A stretch of DNA of 64,000 nt from Salipaludibacillus daqingensis (GTDB taxonomy: Bacteria; Bacillota; Bacilli; Bacillales; Salisediminibacteriaceae): contig NZ_JARZHF010000004.1 of the NCBI RefSeq assembly GCF_029891575.1, positions 186,001 to 250,000 of the forward strand. Direction: 5' to 3'. The position numbers and the translations under genes are program-made. Positions within the stretch are counted from its first letter, which is position 1. Each line of letters begins with the position of its first letter. The notes beneath the pieces are model-generated. The model was not told the DNA's origin and ran no database searches. It saw only the letters and a program-made list of their open reading frames with translations. Positions 36,479-45,335 of the stretch are shown piece after piece.

Positions 36479-38644
36479 ATGAATGATGCTTCAGATAAAT
36501 TAATTTTCGCACTAGATATTGGTACTCGATCGGTAGTAGGTTTAATCCTCCAACAAAAGCAACAAGGATATCACGTGTTAGATGTATACAGTTTAGAACA
36601 TAAAGAGCGTTCCATGTTAGACGGTCAAATACACAACGTTTTAGCCGTTTCTCATACCATTACATACGTAAAAGAACATTTAGAGGAAAAGCACGGTCCA
36701 CTCACAACCGTCTGTGTCGCGGCTGCAGGGCGATCTTTGAAAACGAAACGTGCGAAAGTCGATTTGGACATATTAGGAAAACCAATTTTTGATCGAAAAT
36801 CATTGCTTCACCTTGAACTGAGTGCTGTTCAAAAAGCACAATTCCATTTAGCTCATGAAGGAAACTATGTGAATCAAAAGGTAACCGATTATTGTGTCGG
36901 CTACTCTGTCATCGATTATCGCCTTGATGGAGAAGAAATTGGAAGCCTTGTAGACCAACGAGGCGAAACTGCCTCTGTTGAAGTAATAGCTACTTTTTTA
37001 CCTAAAGTAGTTGTAGAGTCGTTGATTTCTGCCTTGCAACGATCGGGTCTTGAATTAGAAGCGCTAACGTTAGAACCAATTGCAGCCATTAATGTGTTAA
37101 TTCCACAGTCGATGAGAAGATTGAATGTTGCACTTGTAGATATTGGTGCCGGAACGTCAGATATAGCCATTACAGACCTAGGGACAGTCACTGCATACGG
37201 TATGGTTCCTAACGCTGGTGACGAAATTACAGAAGCTTTAAGTGATTACTTTTTACTCGACTTTCCTGATGCTGAAATCATTAAACGAACACTTCATCAA
37301 AATGAAGAAGTGGTTATGACGGATATTCTAGGTATGGAAAATTCTTATAAAAAAGACGAAGTCATTGCTCCAATTCAAGGAGCAATTAATCATTTAGCCG
37401 ATCAAATTTGCCTAGAGATTTTAAAACTTAACGGAAGATCACCAAAAGCGGTCATGCTTGTAGGTGGTGGTAGTTTAACACCTGACCTTCCCGAAAAAGT
37501 AGCAGAACGTTTGGAACTTCCGAAAAACAGAGTAGCTATCAGAGGAATTGATGCGATTAAAGGGTTAACTTTCGAACAAGAATACGACGCAACTCCTGAA
37601 TTAGTCACTCCGATAGGAATTGCGATTGCAGCTAAGGAAAGTCCCGTTGAATATGTAAGTATTCAAGTCAATCAAGAAACTGTTCGCTTATTCGATATTA
37701 AAAAATTAACCGTAGGGGATGGATTGCTCTCTAGCGGATTAGAACTCTCAAAGCTTTATGGTAAACCTGGTATGGCTATGATGGTGAAAGTAAATGGGAG
37801 GGTGGTTTCCATCCCTGGGGAGCACGGCACTCCTCCAACTCTTAAAAAGAACGGAGAAGACACAGAGCTAGATGCCCCGTTGTTTCACGGCGATGTGCTT
37901 GAAGTATCTAAAGGACGAAGTGGAAAAGATGCCATTGCAACCATTGAAGATGTTCTTGACGAACAACCTTCGATGACGATCATCTTCAAGGGAGAAGAAA
38001 CAATCATTACACCTATGCTTTTAAAAAATGGAGAGCAGGCACATTTAAATTCGGATTTACTCGATAGGGATGTGATAGAGTGCCAACTTCCACAAAACGT
38101 CGAAGAGCTTCAAACTAGTTTAAATGTAATTAATGATTTTAACTCAACGAATCCAATTACTGTTTATATAAACGATCAATCTATCAAACTTTATGAAAAA
38201 AAGACGACGATTTTTATCAATGGACAAGAAGGCTCTTTAACATCTTCGATTAAACATATGGATGAGTTGGAGATTGTTCAGGAAGAACAAAAAGGACTTA
38301 CATTAAAATCTGCCATTGAAAAACTGTATGACCTATCTCATCGAGAAATCATTATTTCCTTCAATGATGAACCCGTTCGACTAGAAAAAGAAATGTATGA
38401 TTGCATGCAAGATAAAAAAACAATTTCCTTATACTCGCCATTGAAAAATGGGGATCGTATTCAAATAAGAAAAAAAGAACAAATTTCTTTTATTTTTCAA
38501 GATGTGTTCTCGAAAGTGAATATCCAACGACCAAATGATCAGCAAAAAAAACCGGTCATCTTAAGAAATGATGAAGAAACGTCTTTCTCTTCTCAAATCC
38601 ATCACGGTGATACCCTTGAACTAAGATGGGTAGACCTTAGTTAA
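36479..38644 (+). CDS. FtsA-like actin-fold ATPase with repeated beta-grasp-like C-terminal modules
   Basis: A 721-residue protein. Residues 1-390 resemble FtsA/PilM: phosphate-1 FALDIGTRSVVGL (9-21), phosphate-2 VALVDIGAGTSDIAI (217-231) and adenosine motif VMLVGGGSLTPDL (325-337). Residues 392-721 have no FtsA counterpart and form about five units, each a helix, a strand of the type VxxNGxxV or IxFxxEE, and a closing GDxLEV-type strand (471-476, 530-535, 595-600, 658-663, 710-715). This pattern recalls ThiS/ubiquitin-like beta-grasp folds. There is no membrane-anchor helix at the C terminus. ftsZ is not nearby; role unknown, perhaps a cell-envelope scaffold. Start after AGAGGTGATTTTAT. Confidence 0.85.
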   Translation: MNDASDKLIFALDIGTRSVVGLILQQKQQGYHVLDVYSLEHKERSMLDGQIHNVLAVSHTITYVKEHLEEKHGPLTTVCVAAAGRSLKTKRAKVDLDILGKPIFDRKSLLHLELSAVQKAQFHLAHEGNYVNQKVTDYCVGYSVIDYRLDGEEIGSLVDQRGETASVEVIATFLPKVVVESLISALQRSGLELEALTLEPIAAINVLIPQSMRRLNVALVDIGAGTSDIAITDLGTVTAYGMVPNAGDEITEALSDYFLLDFPDAEIIKRTLHQNEEVVMTDILGMENSYKKDEVIAPIQGAINHLADQICLEILKLNGRSPKAVMLVGGGSLTPDLPEKVAERLELPKNRVAIRGIDAIKGLTFEQEYDATPELVTPIGIAIAAKESPVEYVSIQVNQETVRLFDIKKLTVGDGLLSSGLELSKLYGKPGMAMMVKVNGRVVSIPGEHGTPPTLKKNGEDTELDAPLFHGDVLEVSKGRSGKDAIATIEDVLDEQPSMTIIFKGEETIITPMLLKNGEQAHLNSDLLDRDVIECQLPQNVEELQTSLNVINDFNSTNPITVYINDQSIKLYEKKTTIFINGQEGSLTSSIKHMDELEIVQEEQKGLTLKSAIEKLYDLSHREIIISFNDEPVRLEKEMYDCMQDKKTISLYSPLKNGDRIQIRKKEQISFIFQDVFSKVNIQRPNDQQKKPVILRNDEETSFSSQIHHGDTLELRWVDLS

Positions 38645-38650
38645 TAAGAA

Positions 38651-38680
38651 AAACACCTCCCAAAAATGGAGGTGTTTTTC
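38651..38680 (+). terminator. Terminator of the FtsA-like gene
   Basis: AACACCTCC and GGAGGTGTT with a seven-base loop and a following T run. Confidence 0.9.
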
Positions 38681-38724
38681 TTCATATTACTTTGGGCTCA
38701 TAAACGAGAATTCATATTAGTAAT

Positions 38725-39057
38725 TTACGCATTTGCCGCCGCTTTTTCTGCGTTCTTTTTTGTAATTTTCCAGTGGGAAGCATGCCAAGTTACCTCATTG
38801 TTTTGAATAAAAAATAGTTGAGGTGTTTCATGTTTGATCGAGAAATCCTCAGCTATTTGATTTGATAAGTCTCTTAATTCTTGCACATTTAAATAATAGA
38901 CAGGAAATGGAGCATTTGCTTCTGCATACTTCTCTATTTCAGTTAACGCCTCTGAACTTATTGGGCAAGTAGTACTATTTTTTAACAAGAAATAAGAATC
39001 TGTTTCTGATTGGATTTTTTTCCATTCTTCATTACTTTCGATTTTCTTGATGCTCAA
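38725..39057 (-). CDS. brxC: Monothiol bacilliredoxin BrxC (YtxJ)
   Basis: A 110-residue thioredoxin-fold protein. The active site is TTCPIS with a single cysteine, C31, the BrxC signature; the protein is proposed to reduce bacillithiol mixed disulfides on proteins. The start is TTG at 39057 with AAGGAGG seven bases upstream. It is the last gene of the ytxG-ytxH-ytxJ stress operon, in the same order as in B. subtilis. Confidence 0.92.
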   Translation of the reverse strand: MSIKKIESNEEWKKIQSETDSYFLLKNSTTCPISSEALTEIEKYAEANAPFPVYYLNVQELRDLSNQIAEDFSIKHETPQLFFIQNNEVTWHASHWKITKKNAEKAAANA

Positions 39058-39072
39058 TAGACTTCCTCCTTG

Positions 39073-39522
39073 TTATTCACTTTTCTCATTCTTTAGTCGT
39101 TCTTTCTCTTCTACTTCTTTAACAAGTTGTTCTACTGATCGCTGCAAATCTTCCACTTCTTGTCGAACAGATGCAGCAATATCTTCACTAATTCCCTCTA
39201 AATCATCTACCAAATAATCAGCAGACTCTGTCAGTTGAGCCATGTCTTTTCTAACAGACGTCGTTAATGTCTTCACTTTATCAATCAATTGAGTAGATTG
39301 GTCAGACACACTTCTTGCTGCTGTACTAGCCATTGTGCTTCCTTTTTCCACAGCTTGACTAGTCCAATCCGTTGTTTTATGCTTTGCAACTTTAGCTTGT
39401 TGATTAATATTTTGTCGAATTTCTCTTCCTGACTTTGGTGTCCATAAAAAAGTTACAGCCGCACCAACAACTCCTCCAACAAGCCCACCGATTAAGAAAT
39501 CTTTTGTGTTAATATTGCTCAT
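39073..39522 (-). CDS. ytxH: YtxH-family general stress protein
   Basis: A 149-residue protein with a glycine-rich N-terminal membrane segment (DFLIGGLVGGVVGAAVTFLW) followed by WTPKSGREIR, the YtxH signature, and a long helical, charged tail. Function is unknown; the B. subtilis gene is stress- and transition-phase-induced. The start at 39522 is taken because GGGAGG lies seven bases upstream; the ATG six bases earlier touches the ribosome site. Confidence 0.9.
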   Translation of the reverse strand: MSNINTKDFLIGGLVGGVVGAAVTFLWTPKSGREIRQNINQQAKVAKHKTTDWTSQAVEKGSTMASTAARSVSDQSTQLIDKVKTLTTSVRKDMAQLTESADYLVDDLEGISEDIAASVRQEVEDLQRSVEQLVKEVEEKERLKNEKSE

Positions 39523-39613
39523 GCTCATTCCTCCCTTTTTAAGTTGACGCTCCCTAATATCAAATCTTTATATATATATGATAGATAGCGTCAGCAATTT
39601 CTTTTTTCACTCT

Positions 39614-40057
39614 TTATCTTTCGTCTTTTTCACTTTTTGATTCTCCTGTTTTTTTCGCTTTGTACTTTGTCCAAAACTCTAAAACAATATTTCCCCATTT
39701 CACTGCTTGCGCCACTTGCTCTGAATTTTCATCTGCCTTACTTGATACAGCAGACGAAACTTTTTTAACGGACTGATTAATATTTTGAAAAGAATCTCCT
39801 AAATCTTTCGCAGCATCAAATACAGAGTTCAATGAATCAGACTTATGTTGAAGATCATCCGCTAATTTATTTGTCTTATGTAATAATTGTGTGGATTCTT
39901 TCGTGATTCCATCCACCTGTGTTTGCAACTCTTCCACTGTTGTCGACACACTTTCCATCGTTTTTTTCATTGATAGTAACGTCTGAATAATGTAAAAAAC
40001 GAGAAACGCAAACGCAATTGCGATAACAGCAACACTAACATACATTAACCATTCCAT
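39614..40057 (-). CDS. ytxG: DUF948 protein YtxG
   Basis: A 147-residue protein with one N-terminal membrane segment (about residues 5-27) followed by heptad-like helical sequence typical of DUF948 (MKKTMESVSTTVEELQTQVD). It resembles a membrane-anchored coiled coil. It opens the ytxG-ytxH-brxC operon and is preceded by stress and transition-phase promoter motifs. TCAGGAGGTATCGAAC precedes the ATG. Confidence 0.9.
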   Translation of the reverse strand: MEWLMYVSVAVIAIAFAFLVFYIIQTLLSMKKTMESVSTTVEELQTQVDGITKESTQLLHKTNKLADDLQHKSDSLNSVFDAAKDLGDSFQNINQSVKKVSSAVSSKADENSEQVAQAVKWGNIVLEFWTKYKAKKTGESKSEKDER

Positions 40058-40093
40058 GTTCGATACCTCCTGATTATTCCTTAAATTTCATTC

Positions 40094-40138
40094 TAACCCT
40101 ATTAAAACAAGATTCAACATCTTTTGCGAAATTCCTGC
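40094..40138 (-). promoter_or_regulatory. Overlapping sigma-H and sigma-B type promoters of ytxGHJ
   Basis: On the minus strand, GCAGGAATT (40138-40130), 11 bases, then GTTGAATCT (40118-40110) fits the sigma-H consensus (RNAGGAWWW, 11-12, RNNGAATWW) with one mismatch. GTTGAA (40118-40113), 13 bases, GGGTTA (40099-40094) fits the sigma-B consensus (GTTTAA, 12-15, GGGWAW) with one mismatch in each box. The GTTGAA is shared by both. The B. subtilis ytxGHJ (csb40) operon is transcribed by both sigma factors. Confidence 0.7.
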
Positions 40139-40249
40139 TAGTATTATCATTTTTTTATGATTATAGGTGTATCTGTGGTTAATCTACAAAGAAGTGTGTA
40201 AAATAGAGGAAGTTATTACACCCATATCTAAAAAAAAGGAGGAAGATGA

Positions 40250-41365
40250 ATGAAAGATCCTCGAATCACAAAACTAGCACAAAATTTAATTCATTATTCC
40301 GTTGATTTACAAAAAGGAGAAAAAATCCTTATTGAAAATTTCGGTGTTCAAAAAGAACTTGTCAAAGCATTAGTAGAAGAAGCTTATAAGGCCGAAGCTA
40401 TTCCTTTTGTTTCCCTTAAAGAACATGAAGTAAACCGAAGTTTACTCATGGGTGCTTCCAAAGAACAGCAAAAATTGACAGCCGAGTATGAAGCTTACGT
40501 CATGAAACAGATGGATGCTTACATAGGACTTAGAGCAGGGGATAACATCAACGAACTTTCTGATGTTCCTTCTGACAAAATGAGTCTACACCAACAAACT
40601 GTTGGAACAACCGTACATAGACACATACGCGTTCCAAATACAAAATGGGTTGTTCTTCGATATCCAAGCCATTCAATGGCTCAATTAGCAAAAATGAGTA
40701 CAGAAGGGTTTGAAGACTTTTACTTTAATGTATGCAATTTAGACTACGCTAAGATGGATCAAGCAATGGAGGCGTTAGTAAAACGAATGAATAATACCGA
40801 TCACGTTAGACTAACTGGTGAAGGAACTGATTTATCTTTTTCTATTAAAGATATTCCTGCCATCAAATGCGCTGGTCGACTAAATATTCCTGATGGAGAA
40901 GTTTATTCTGCCCCAGTTAGAAATTCAGTGAATGGGACAATCTCCTATAATACCGCTTCCCCTTATCAAGGAACGACTTTTGAAAATGTTACATTAACAT
41001 TTAAAAATGGAAAAATTATTGAAGCCTCTTCCAATCACACGAAAAAAATCAATGAAATATTTAATACGGATGAAGGAGCTAAATATATAGGTGAATTCGC
41101 TATTGGAATGAATCCTTATATTCAGCACCCGATGCAAGATATTTTATTTGATGAAAAAATTGATGGAAGTTTCCACTTCACCCCTGGCCAAGCATATGAT
41201 AATGCATACAACGGGAACGATTCTGCTATTCATTGGGACCTCGTGCATATTCAGCGTCCTGAATACGGTGGTGGAAACATCTATTTCGACGGCGAATTAA
41301 TTCGCGAGAATGGGCGGTTTGTTGTTGAAGATTTGATTGGTCTAAACCCGGAAAATTTAAAGTAA
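40250..41365 (+). CDS. M29-family metalloaminopeptidase (AmpS-like)
   Basis: A 371-residue cytoplasmic aminopeptidase of family M29. The metal-binding glutamate is E217 in LNIPDGEVYSAPV, and the C-terminal signature NDSAIHWDLV carries H328 and D330. The protein is somewhat shorter than the 410-residue AmpS type, so it may be a distinct paralogue. AAAAGGAGGAAGATGA precedes the ATG. Confidence 0.93.
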   Translation: MKDPRITKLAQNLIHYSVDLQKGEKILIENFGVQKELVKALVEEAYKAEAIPFVSLKEHEVNRSLLMGASKEQQKLTAEYEAYVMKQMDAYIGLRAGDNINELSDVPSDKMSLHQQTVGTTVHRHIRVPNTKWVVLRYPSHSMAQLAKMSTEGFEDFYFNVCNLDYAKMDQAMEALVKRMNNTDHVRLTGEGTDLSFSIKDIPAIKCAGRLNIPDGEVYSAPVRNSVNGTISYNTASPYQGTTFENVTLTFKNGKIIEASSNHTKKINEIFNTDEGAKYIGEFAIGMNPYIQHPMQDILFDEKIDGSFHFTPGQAYDNAYNGNDSAIHWDLVHIQRPEYGGGNIYFDGELIRENGRFVVEDLIGLNPENLK

Positions 41366-41400
41366 AGTTTATCAATAAAAACCAGTTAAATTGGTCCTAA

Positions 41401-41435
41401 TAAAAGCCAATTCCTAAAATGGAATTGGCTTTTTA
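41401..41435. terminator. Bidirectional terminator between the M29 aminopeptidase gene and murC
   Basis: AAAAGCCAATTCC and GGAATTGGCTTTT form a 13-bp perfect stem with T runs on both strands. Confidence 0.92.
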
Positions 41436-41450
41436 ATGTCATGCTTATCG

Positions 41451-42746
41451 TTATAACGTATTCTCATAAGCGGTTTGAAACTTTTGTACGTCTCCAGCTC
41501 CCATAAATATCAAAACAGCATTTTCATGTTGCTTTAATACATCCATTTGATCTTCTTTTATGAGATTTGCTCCCTTAATTTTACCTCGTAAATCTTCAAT
41601 AGATAATTGACCACTTTTTTCACGAGCTGATGAGAAAATATCACATAAATAAACATGGTCTGCTTCTTCCAGACTTTTAGCAAATTCGTCAAGAAATGTT
41701 CTGGTCCGCGTGAAAGTGTGCGGTTGAAAAATAGCAACAACATCTTTTTCTCCATACTTTTTTTGAGCAGACTCAATCGTGGCAGAAATTTCAGTCGGAT
41801 GATGAGCATAGTCGTCAATTAAAATTTGATCTCCTCGCTGTTTTTCACTAAACCGTCGTTTAACACCTTCAAAGGATGTTAGTTGGGCTTGAACCTTATC
41901 TAGCTCTATCCCCTCATAATGACATAACGTGATAACAGATAACGCATTGAGAACATGATGAGAGCCATAACCAGGTATCGTGAAAGATCCATATAATGAA
42001 CTACGAACATATACATCAAAATGAGTTCCTTCTTTATCTGTTTTGATATTTTTGGCGTAGAAATCATTATCTTCGTTTAGTCCGTAGTATAGCACAGGTA
42101 CTTGTGCGTTAAGTTCTTGTAAGTGATTGTCATCACCACAAGCAATAATAGCTTTTTTCACTTGCATTGCCATTTCTTGAAAAGCATCAAAAACATCTTC
42201 AACATCTTTAAAGTAATCTGGATGGTCAAAGTCAATATTTGTCATAATGGCATAGTCAGGATGATAATTCAAAAAATGACGACGATATTCACATGCTTCA
42301 AACACAAAATATTCACTATTTTCCCTACCTCGCCCAGTTCCATCACCAATTAAGTAAGATGTGGGACGAGCCGCATCAATGACGTGAGCAAGTAGCCCTG
42401 TTGTTGATGTTTTACCATGTGATCCTGTAACAGCAATGCTAGTAAAGTTTTGAATAAACTCTCCTAAAAAGTGTGGATACGAGTGTACTTCCATATCTAA
42501 CTCGGATGCTGCTTGGATTTCAACATTTTCTTCGTTAAAAGCCGGTGAAGCAATAAGCGTTTGCCCTTGTTTAATATTTTCTTTTTCAAATGAGAAAATT
42601 GGAATACCTTTTTTCTCTAGTGGTTTTTGAGTAAAAAATACTTTATCAACATCTGATCCCTGTACATGATATTTCATATCACTCAAAATTTGAGCTAATG
42701 CACTCATACCAGAGCCTTTAATTCCAATAAAATGGTAAACTGTCAT
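41451..42746 (-). CDS. murC: UDP-N-acetylmuramate–L-alanine ligase
   Basis: A 431-residue cytoplasmic ligase that adds the first amino acid of the peptidoglycan stem peptide. An N-terminal UDP-binding motif ([16 protein letters not shown]) is followed by the ATP-binding loop [12 protein letters not shown] (residues 106-117) and [10 protein letters not shown]. Position next to ytxG and sftA agrees with B. subtilis murC. TGGAGGTTCAATC precedes the ATG. Confidence 0.96.
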   Translation of the reverse strand: MTVYHFIGIKGSGMSALAQILSDMKYHVQGSDVDKVFFTQKPLEKKGIPIFSFEKENIKQGQTLIASPAFNEENVEIQAASELDMEVHSYPHFLGEFIQNFTSIAVTGSHGKTSTTGLLAHVIDAARPTSYLIGDGTGRGRENSEYFVFEACEYRRHFLNYHPDYAIMTNIDFDHPDYFKDVEDVFDAFQEMAMQVKKAIIACGDDNHLQELNAQVPVLYYGLNEDNDFYAKNIKTDKEGTHFDVYVRSSLYGSFTIPGYGSHHVLNALSVITLCHYEGIELDKVQAQLTSFEGVKRRFSEKQRGDQILIDDYAHHPTEISATIESAQKKYGEKDVVAIFQPHTFTRTRTFLDEFAKSLEEADHVYLCDIFSSAREKSGQLSIEDLRGKIKGANLIKEDQMDVLKQHENAVLIFMGAGDVQKFQTAYENTL

Positions 42747-42921
42747 GATTGAACCTCCACGTTCTATTAAGATCTTCTATTTCTTACATAGATCCAACTC
42801 TTCCATCATTCTTTTTTCTATTCTGTCGGATTGCACATAGGTAATATTCCCTTATTATAGCAAAAAATAATCGCGAGAACCATCAACCCGTAGTCCTTCT
42901 TTATAGTTGTCATTGATTAGT

Positions 42922-43596
42922 CTATTTTCTTCCATCGTGAATCTTACCATACTTCAGCATGTCTATCCCATATTCTTTTAAATACCTTCTATATTCAGGT
43001 TGACCTTGTTTATACACGTTCGTTAATTCTTTTATTATTTTTTGCTCAAAAGAAGGGTCAATCACGATAGTTGGTCCTATGATCTTCTTTTCAAATCCAA
43101 TCATCGAAAGTCTCATAAAAGCAAGATCATTCTTATTTACATCTGGTTCAAATAAATATGGAGATACTTCTATTTCCTTTTCATCAAATAAAGAAAACAT
43201 CTTCACATGCTCTTTTTTGACTTCACAAATTCGAACAGGGACGAAATGCATGAGCATTAATATCCCGCATAATTCCAACATTTGTTTTGTCATTTCGTTT
43301 TGTTTCGTACGAACAAAAATGTCAAACAACCTAGAACCAACAACTGTTACATAGTCAAATAATAGCCAATGTTCAAAGTGAACTTGCATAGATGGATCCA
43401 GTTCTTCCTTATTGCTTAACCCTATTTTATGACAAAACAAATGCTTTGCACGAACTTTTTCTCGCAAGTTTGCTTCAGACTGAATGAATGTAAACATCCA
43501 ATCGTATAAATCTGCAAATGTATTCTGTAAAACCTGTTGTTTGTTGGATTTCACTTTTTGAAAATCAACTAAAAACTCCGCTTTTCTTCGTTGCAT
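42922..43596 (-). CDS. Unknown cytoplasmic protein
   Basis: I do not recognise this 224-residue protein. It has no signal peptide or membrane segment and is rich in aromatic and basic residues. The stretch HFEHWLLFDYVTVVGSRLFD resembles the FxxWxLFDY-type block of some UPF0149/SEC-C-associated proteins, but no zinc-binding SEC-C tail is present. An AAAGGGGTAG ribosome site precedes the ATG. It lies between murC (175 bases downstream) and a nicotinate phosphoribosyltransferase gene (183 bases upstream) and may be monocistronic. Confidence 0.75.
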   Translation of the reverse strand: MQRRKAEFLVDFQKVKSNKQQVLQNTFADLYDWMFTFIQSEANLREKVRAKHLFCHKIGLSNKEELDPSMQVHFEHWLLFDYVTVVGSRLFDIFVRTKQNEMTKQMLELCGILMLMHFVPVRICEVKKEHVKMFSLFDEKEIEVSPYLFEPDVNKNDLAFMRLSMIGFEKKIIGPTIVIDPSFEQKIIKELTNVYKQGQPEYRRYLKEYGIDMLKYGKIHDGRK

Positions 43597-43779
43597 TTTT
43601 ATCTACCCCTTTACAACCCCTTTTGAGAGAGGTCTAAATAAAAGAGAAAAGAAGCCTCTCATAAGTGCCTGACTTTACCAAGTGCTACAGCATATAGGTT
43701 CATCAACCGTTAGGTTATTCTCTATACTGTAACAAATGTGCCTGACTCTTATTGTATGAGATAGCTCCTTTTCTTTGCA

Positions 43780-44883
43780 TCAACCTAAAGTTATTTTTTG
43801 TAATCTTTGATTTTCGCGAAGTTTACGGCCGGTCTTTGCTTGTGGTTTACCATTTAACACCACATTATCTCCAGTAAAACCAATATGAATGTTTAATAAG
43901 CTACTTCCTACTCCATACATATCTACTGGGGCACCAATTCTTTCATAGCGCTCAATTCGTTTAGCATCAAATCCACCAGATGCGACAATTTTCACGTGGT
44001 CGTAGCCTTCTTCGTCAAGAGCTTCTCGAAGAGCAAATAGCAACTTCGGATTAACTCCTCTAGGATCGAACGTACCTAGAACCTCTGGATGGCGATTAAA
44101 ATATTGATCAATTAAATGATTAGAAGTATCAACACGAACCCCTTCTAACTCATTTCCAAAAGCTCGCGCCACTTTCAATGAATCTGTGATCACGTCGTTA
44201 TTATAGTCTACTAGCGCTAATAAATCATCATCAGGATATGTTTCCTTATACGCTTTTGTTGCTTCAACGACATCGCCTTCAAACAATTGAATAAGTGCGT
44301 GGGGCATCGTACCAATTCCTCTTTTTCCCCACCACTCATTCATCGCATGAGTCGCTTGTGCCTTAGAACCACCAATATAAGCAGCGTATCCATCACCTGA
44401 TTGCATCATAAAATGATCGTCCCTATCGCCCATAAAAATAACTGGTTTTTCCACACCAGATGATTTTGCTGCTTTGACAACTTCGTATACATTGGTTGCT
44501 ACCGATGTTCGTCTAGCGAAAATCCCATCAATAACACCTTCCAAAAAACCGTAGTTCTGGTATGGACCTTTAATCGTCATAACTGTTTCAAAAGGTTCAA
44601 TTTTATCACCATCTTCAAGAGATGCAACTTCCAACTCTTCTGGATTAATCGCAAATGTCTCTAGAAGTGCAATGACTTCATCTGTTCCACACAAAACGGC
44701 TTGAGTCTTTTGAAAAAACTGCATCGTGACAACATTATTAGGCTTATACTTTTCGGCAATCTCTTTTGTTTTCAAAAAATAAACAGCGGAAAACCAACCT
44801 TCTCCAACTCTTTCATCAAACTTAAATGTTTTATTTGTTAATCGCTTTATTTTCCCCTGTAGCTTCAAGCTAATTTCCTTCAT
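43780..44883 (-). CDS. Nicotinate phosphoribosyltransferase-type enzyme
   Basis: A 367-residue phosphoribosyltransferase of the nicotinate/quinolinate class, expected to make nicotinate mononucleotide from nicotinate for NAD salvage. Visible features are GEGWFSAVYFLKT near the N terminus, ARRTSVATNVYE, the IGTMPHALIQLF block, LVDYNNDVITDSLKVAR, VRVDTSNH and IVASGGFDAKRI. It is shorter than E. coli-type PncB. GGAGATAAAAA precedes the ATG. Confidence 0.88.
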   Translation of the reverse strand: MKEISLKLQGKIKRLTNKTFKFDERVGEGWFSAVYFLKTKEIAEKYKPNNVVTMQFFQKTQAVLCGTDEVIALLETFAINPEELEVASLEDGDKIEPFETVMTIKGPYQNYGFLEGVIDGIFARRTSVATNVYEVVKAAKSSGVEKPVIFMGDRDDHFMMQSGDGYAAYIGGSKAQATHAMNEWWGKRGIGTMPHALIQLFEGDVVEATKAYKETYPDDDLLALVDYNNDVITDSLKVARAFGNELEGVRVDTSNHLIDQYFNRHPEVLGTFDPRGVNPKLLFALREALDEEGYDHVKIVASGGFDAKRIERYERIGAPVDMYGVGSSLLNIHIGFTGDNVVLNGKPQAKTGRKLRENQRLQKITLG

Positions 44884-44913
44884 TTTTTATCTCCTTGAAC
44901 TTCCCTGTTCCAT

Positions 44914-45102
44914 TTAATGGTAGAGGGTTTCTTTAGCATGCTCTTGAATCACAGCTTCCATAATTTCGGCAACATCATCTTCATTAACTGTCTGTATCCC
45001 ATTTTTCAAAACAATAAATTGGGACCTTTCTTGTACTCTTAATAGGTGAATCCACTGCGGAGATACATGTTGAACCAAATTTTCCAAAGACATCTGTTGC
45101 AT
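44914..45102 (-). CDS. Small unknown protein (62 residues)
   Basis: The frame is open up to 45210, but no ribosome site serves that end. At 45102 an ATG lies eight bases after AGGGAGGG, so I set the start there, giving 62 residues (MQQMSLENLVQHVSPQWIHL at the N terminus). It is acidic at the C terminus, has no membrane segment and no motif I recognise. It is followed after 30 bases by the nicotinate phosphoribosyltransferase gene, probably in one transcript. Confidence 0.6.
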   Translation of the reverse strand: MQQMSLENLVQHVSPQWIHLLRVQERSQFIVLKNGIQTVNEDDVAEIMEAVIQEHAKETLYH

Positions 45103-45282
45103 GAGAACATCCCTCCCTGGTTTTAGTTCGACCTCGCGTGAAGCGTGAAGCAAACGAAATCGATGTGTTTCATTGAACGCATGTAGATTCTTCGTTTTTC
45201 TCTTCATCACCTGAAAAGTAATCGCGGATCCCTATGAAATTTTTAATGGGCGATAAAACGGAATACCACTAACATTGTATAT

Positions 45283-45320
45283 AAAAAAAGGAGAGATGTG
45301 TAGTCTAAATACTCCTTTTA
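45283..45320 (-). terminator. sftA terminator
   Basis: AAAAGGAG and CTCCTTTT form an 8-bp stem around an 18-base loop, followed by a T run on the minus strand, downstream of sftA. Confidence 0.65.
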
Positions 45321-45335
45321 TCTATTTTGTTCCTT

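Noticed and set aside
45103-45210. N-terminal extension of the 62-residue protein
   Set aside because: No ribosome site at 45210, while an excellent one serves the ATG at 45102.
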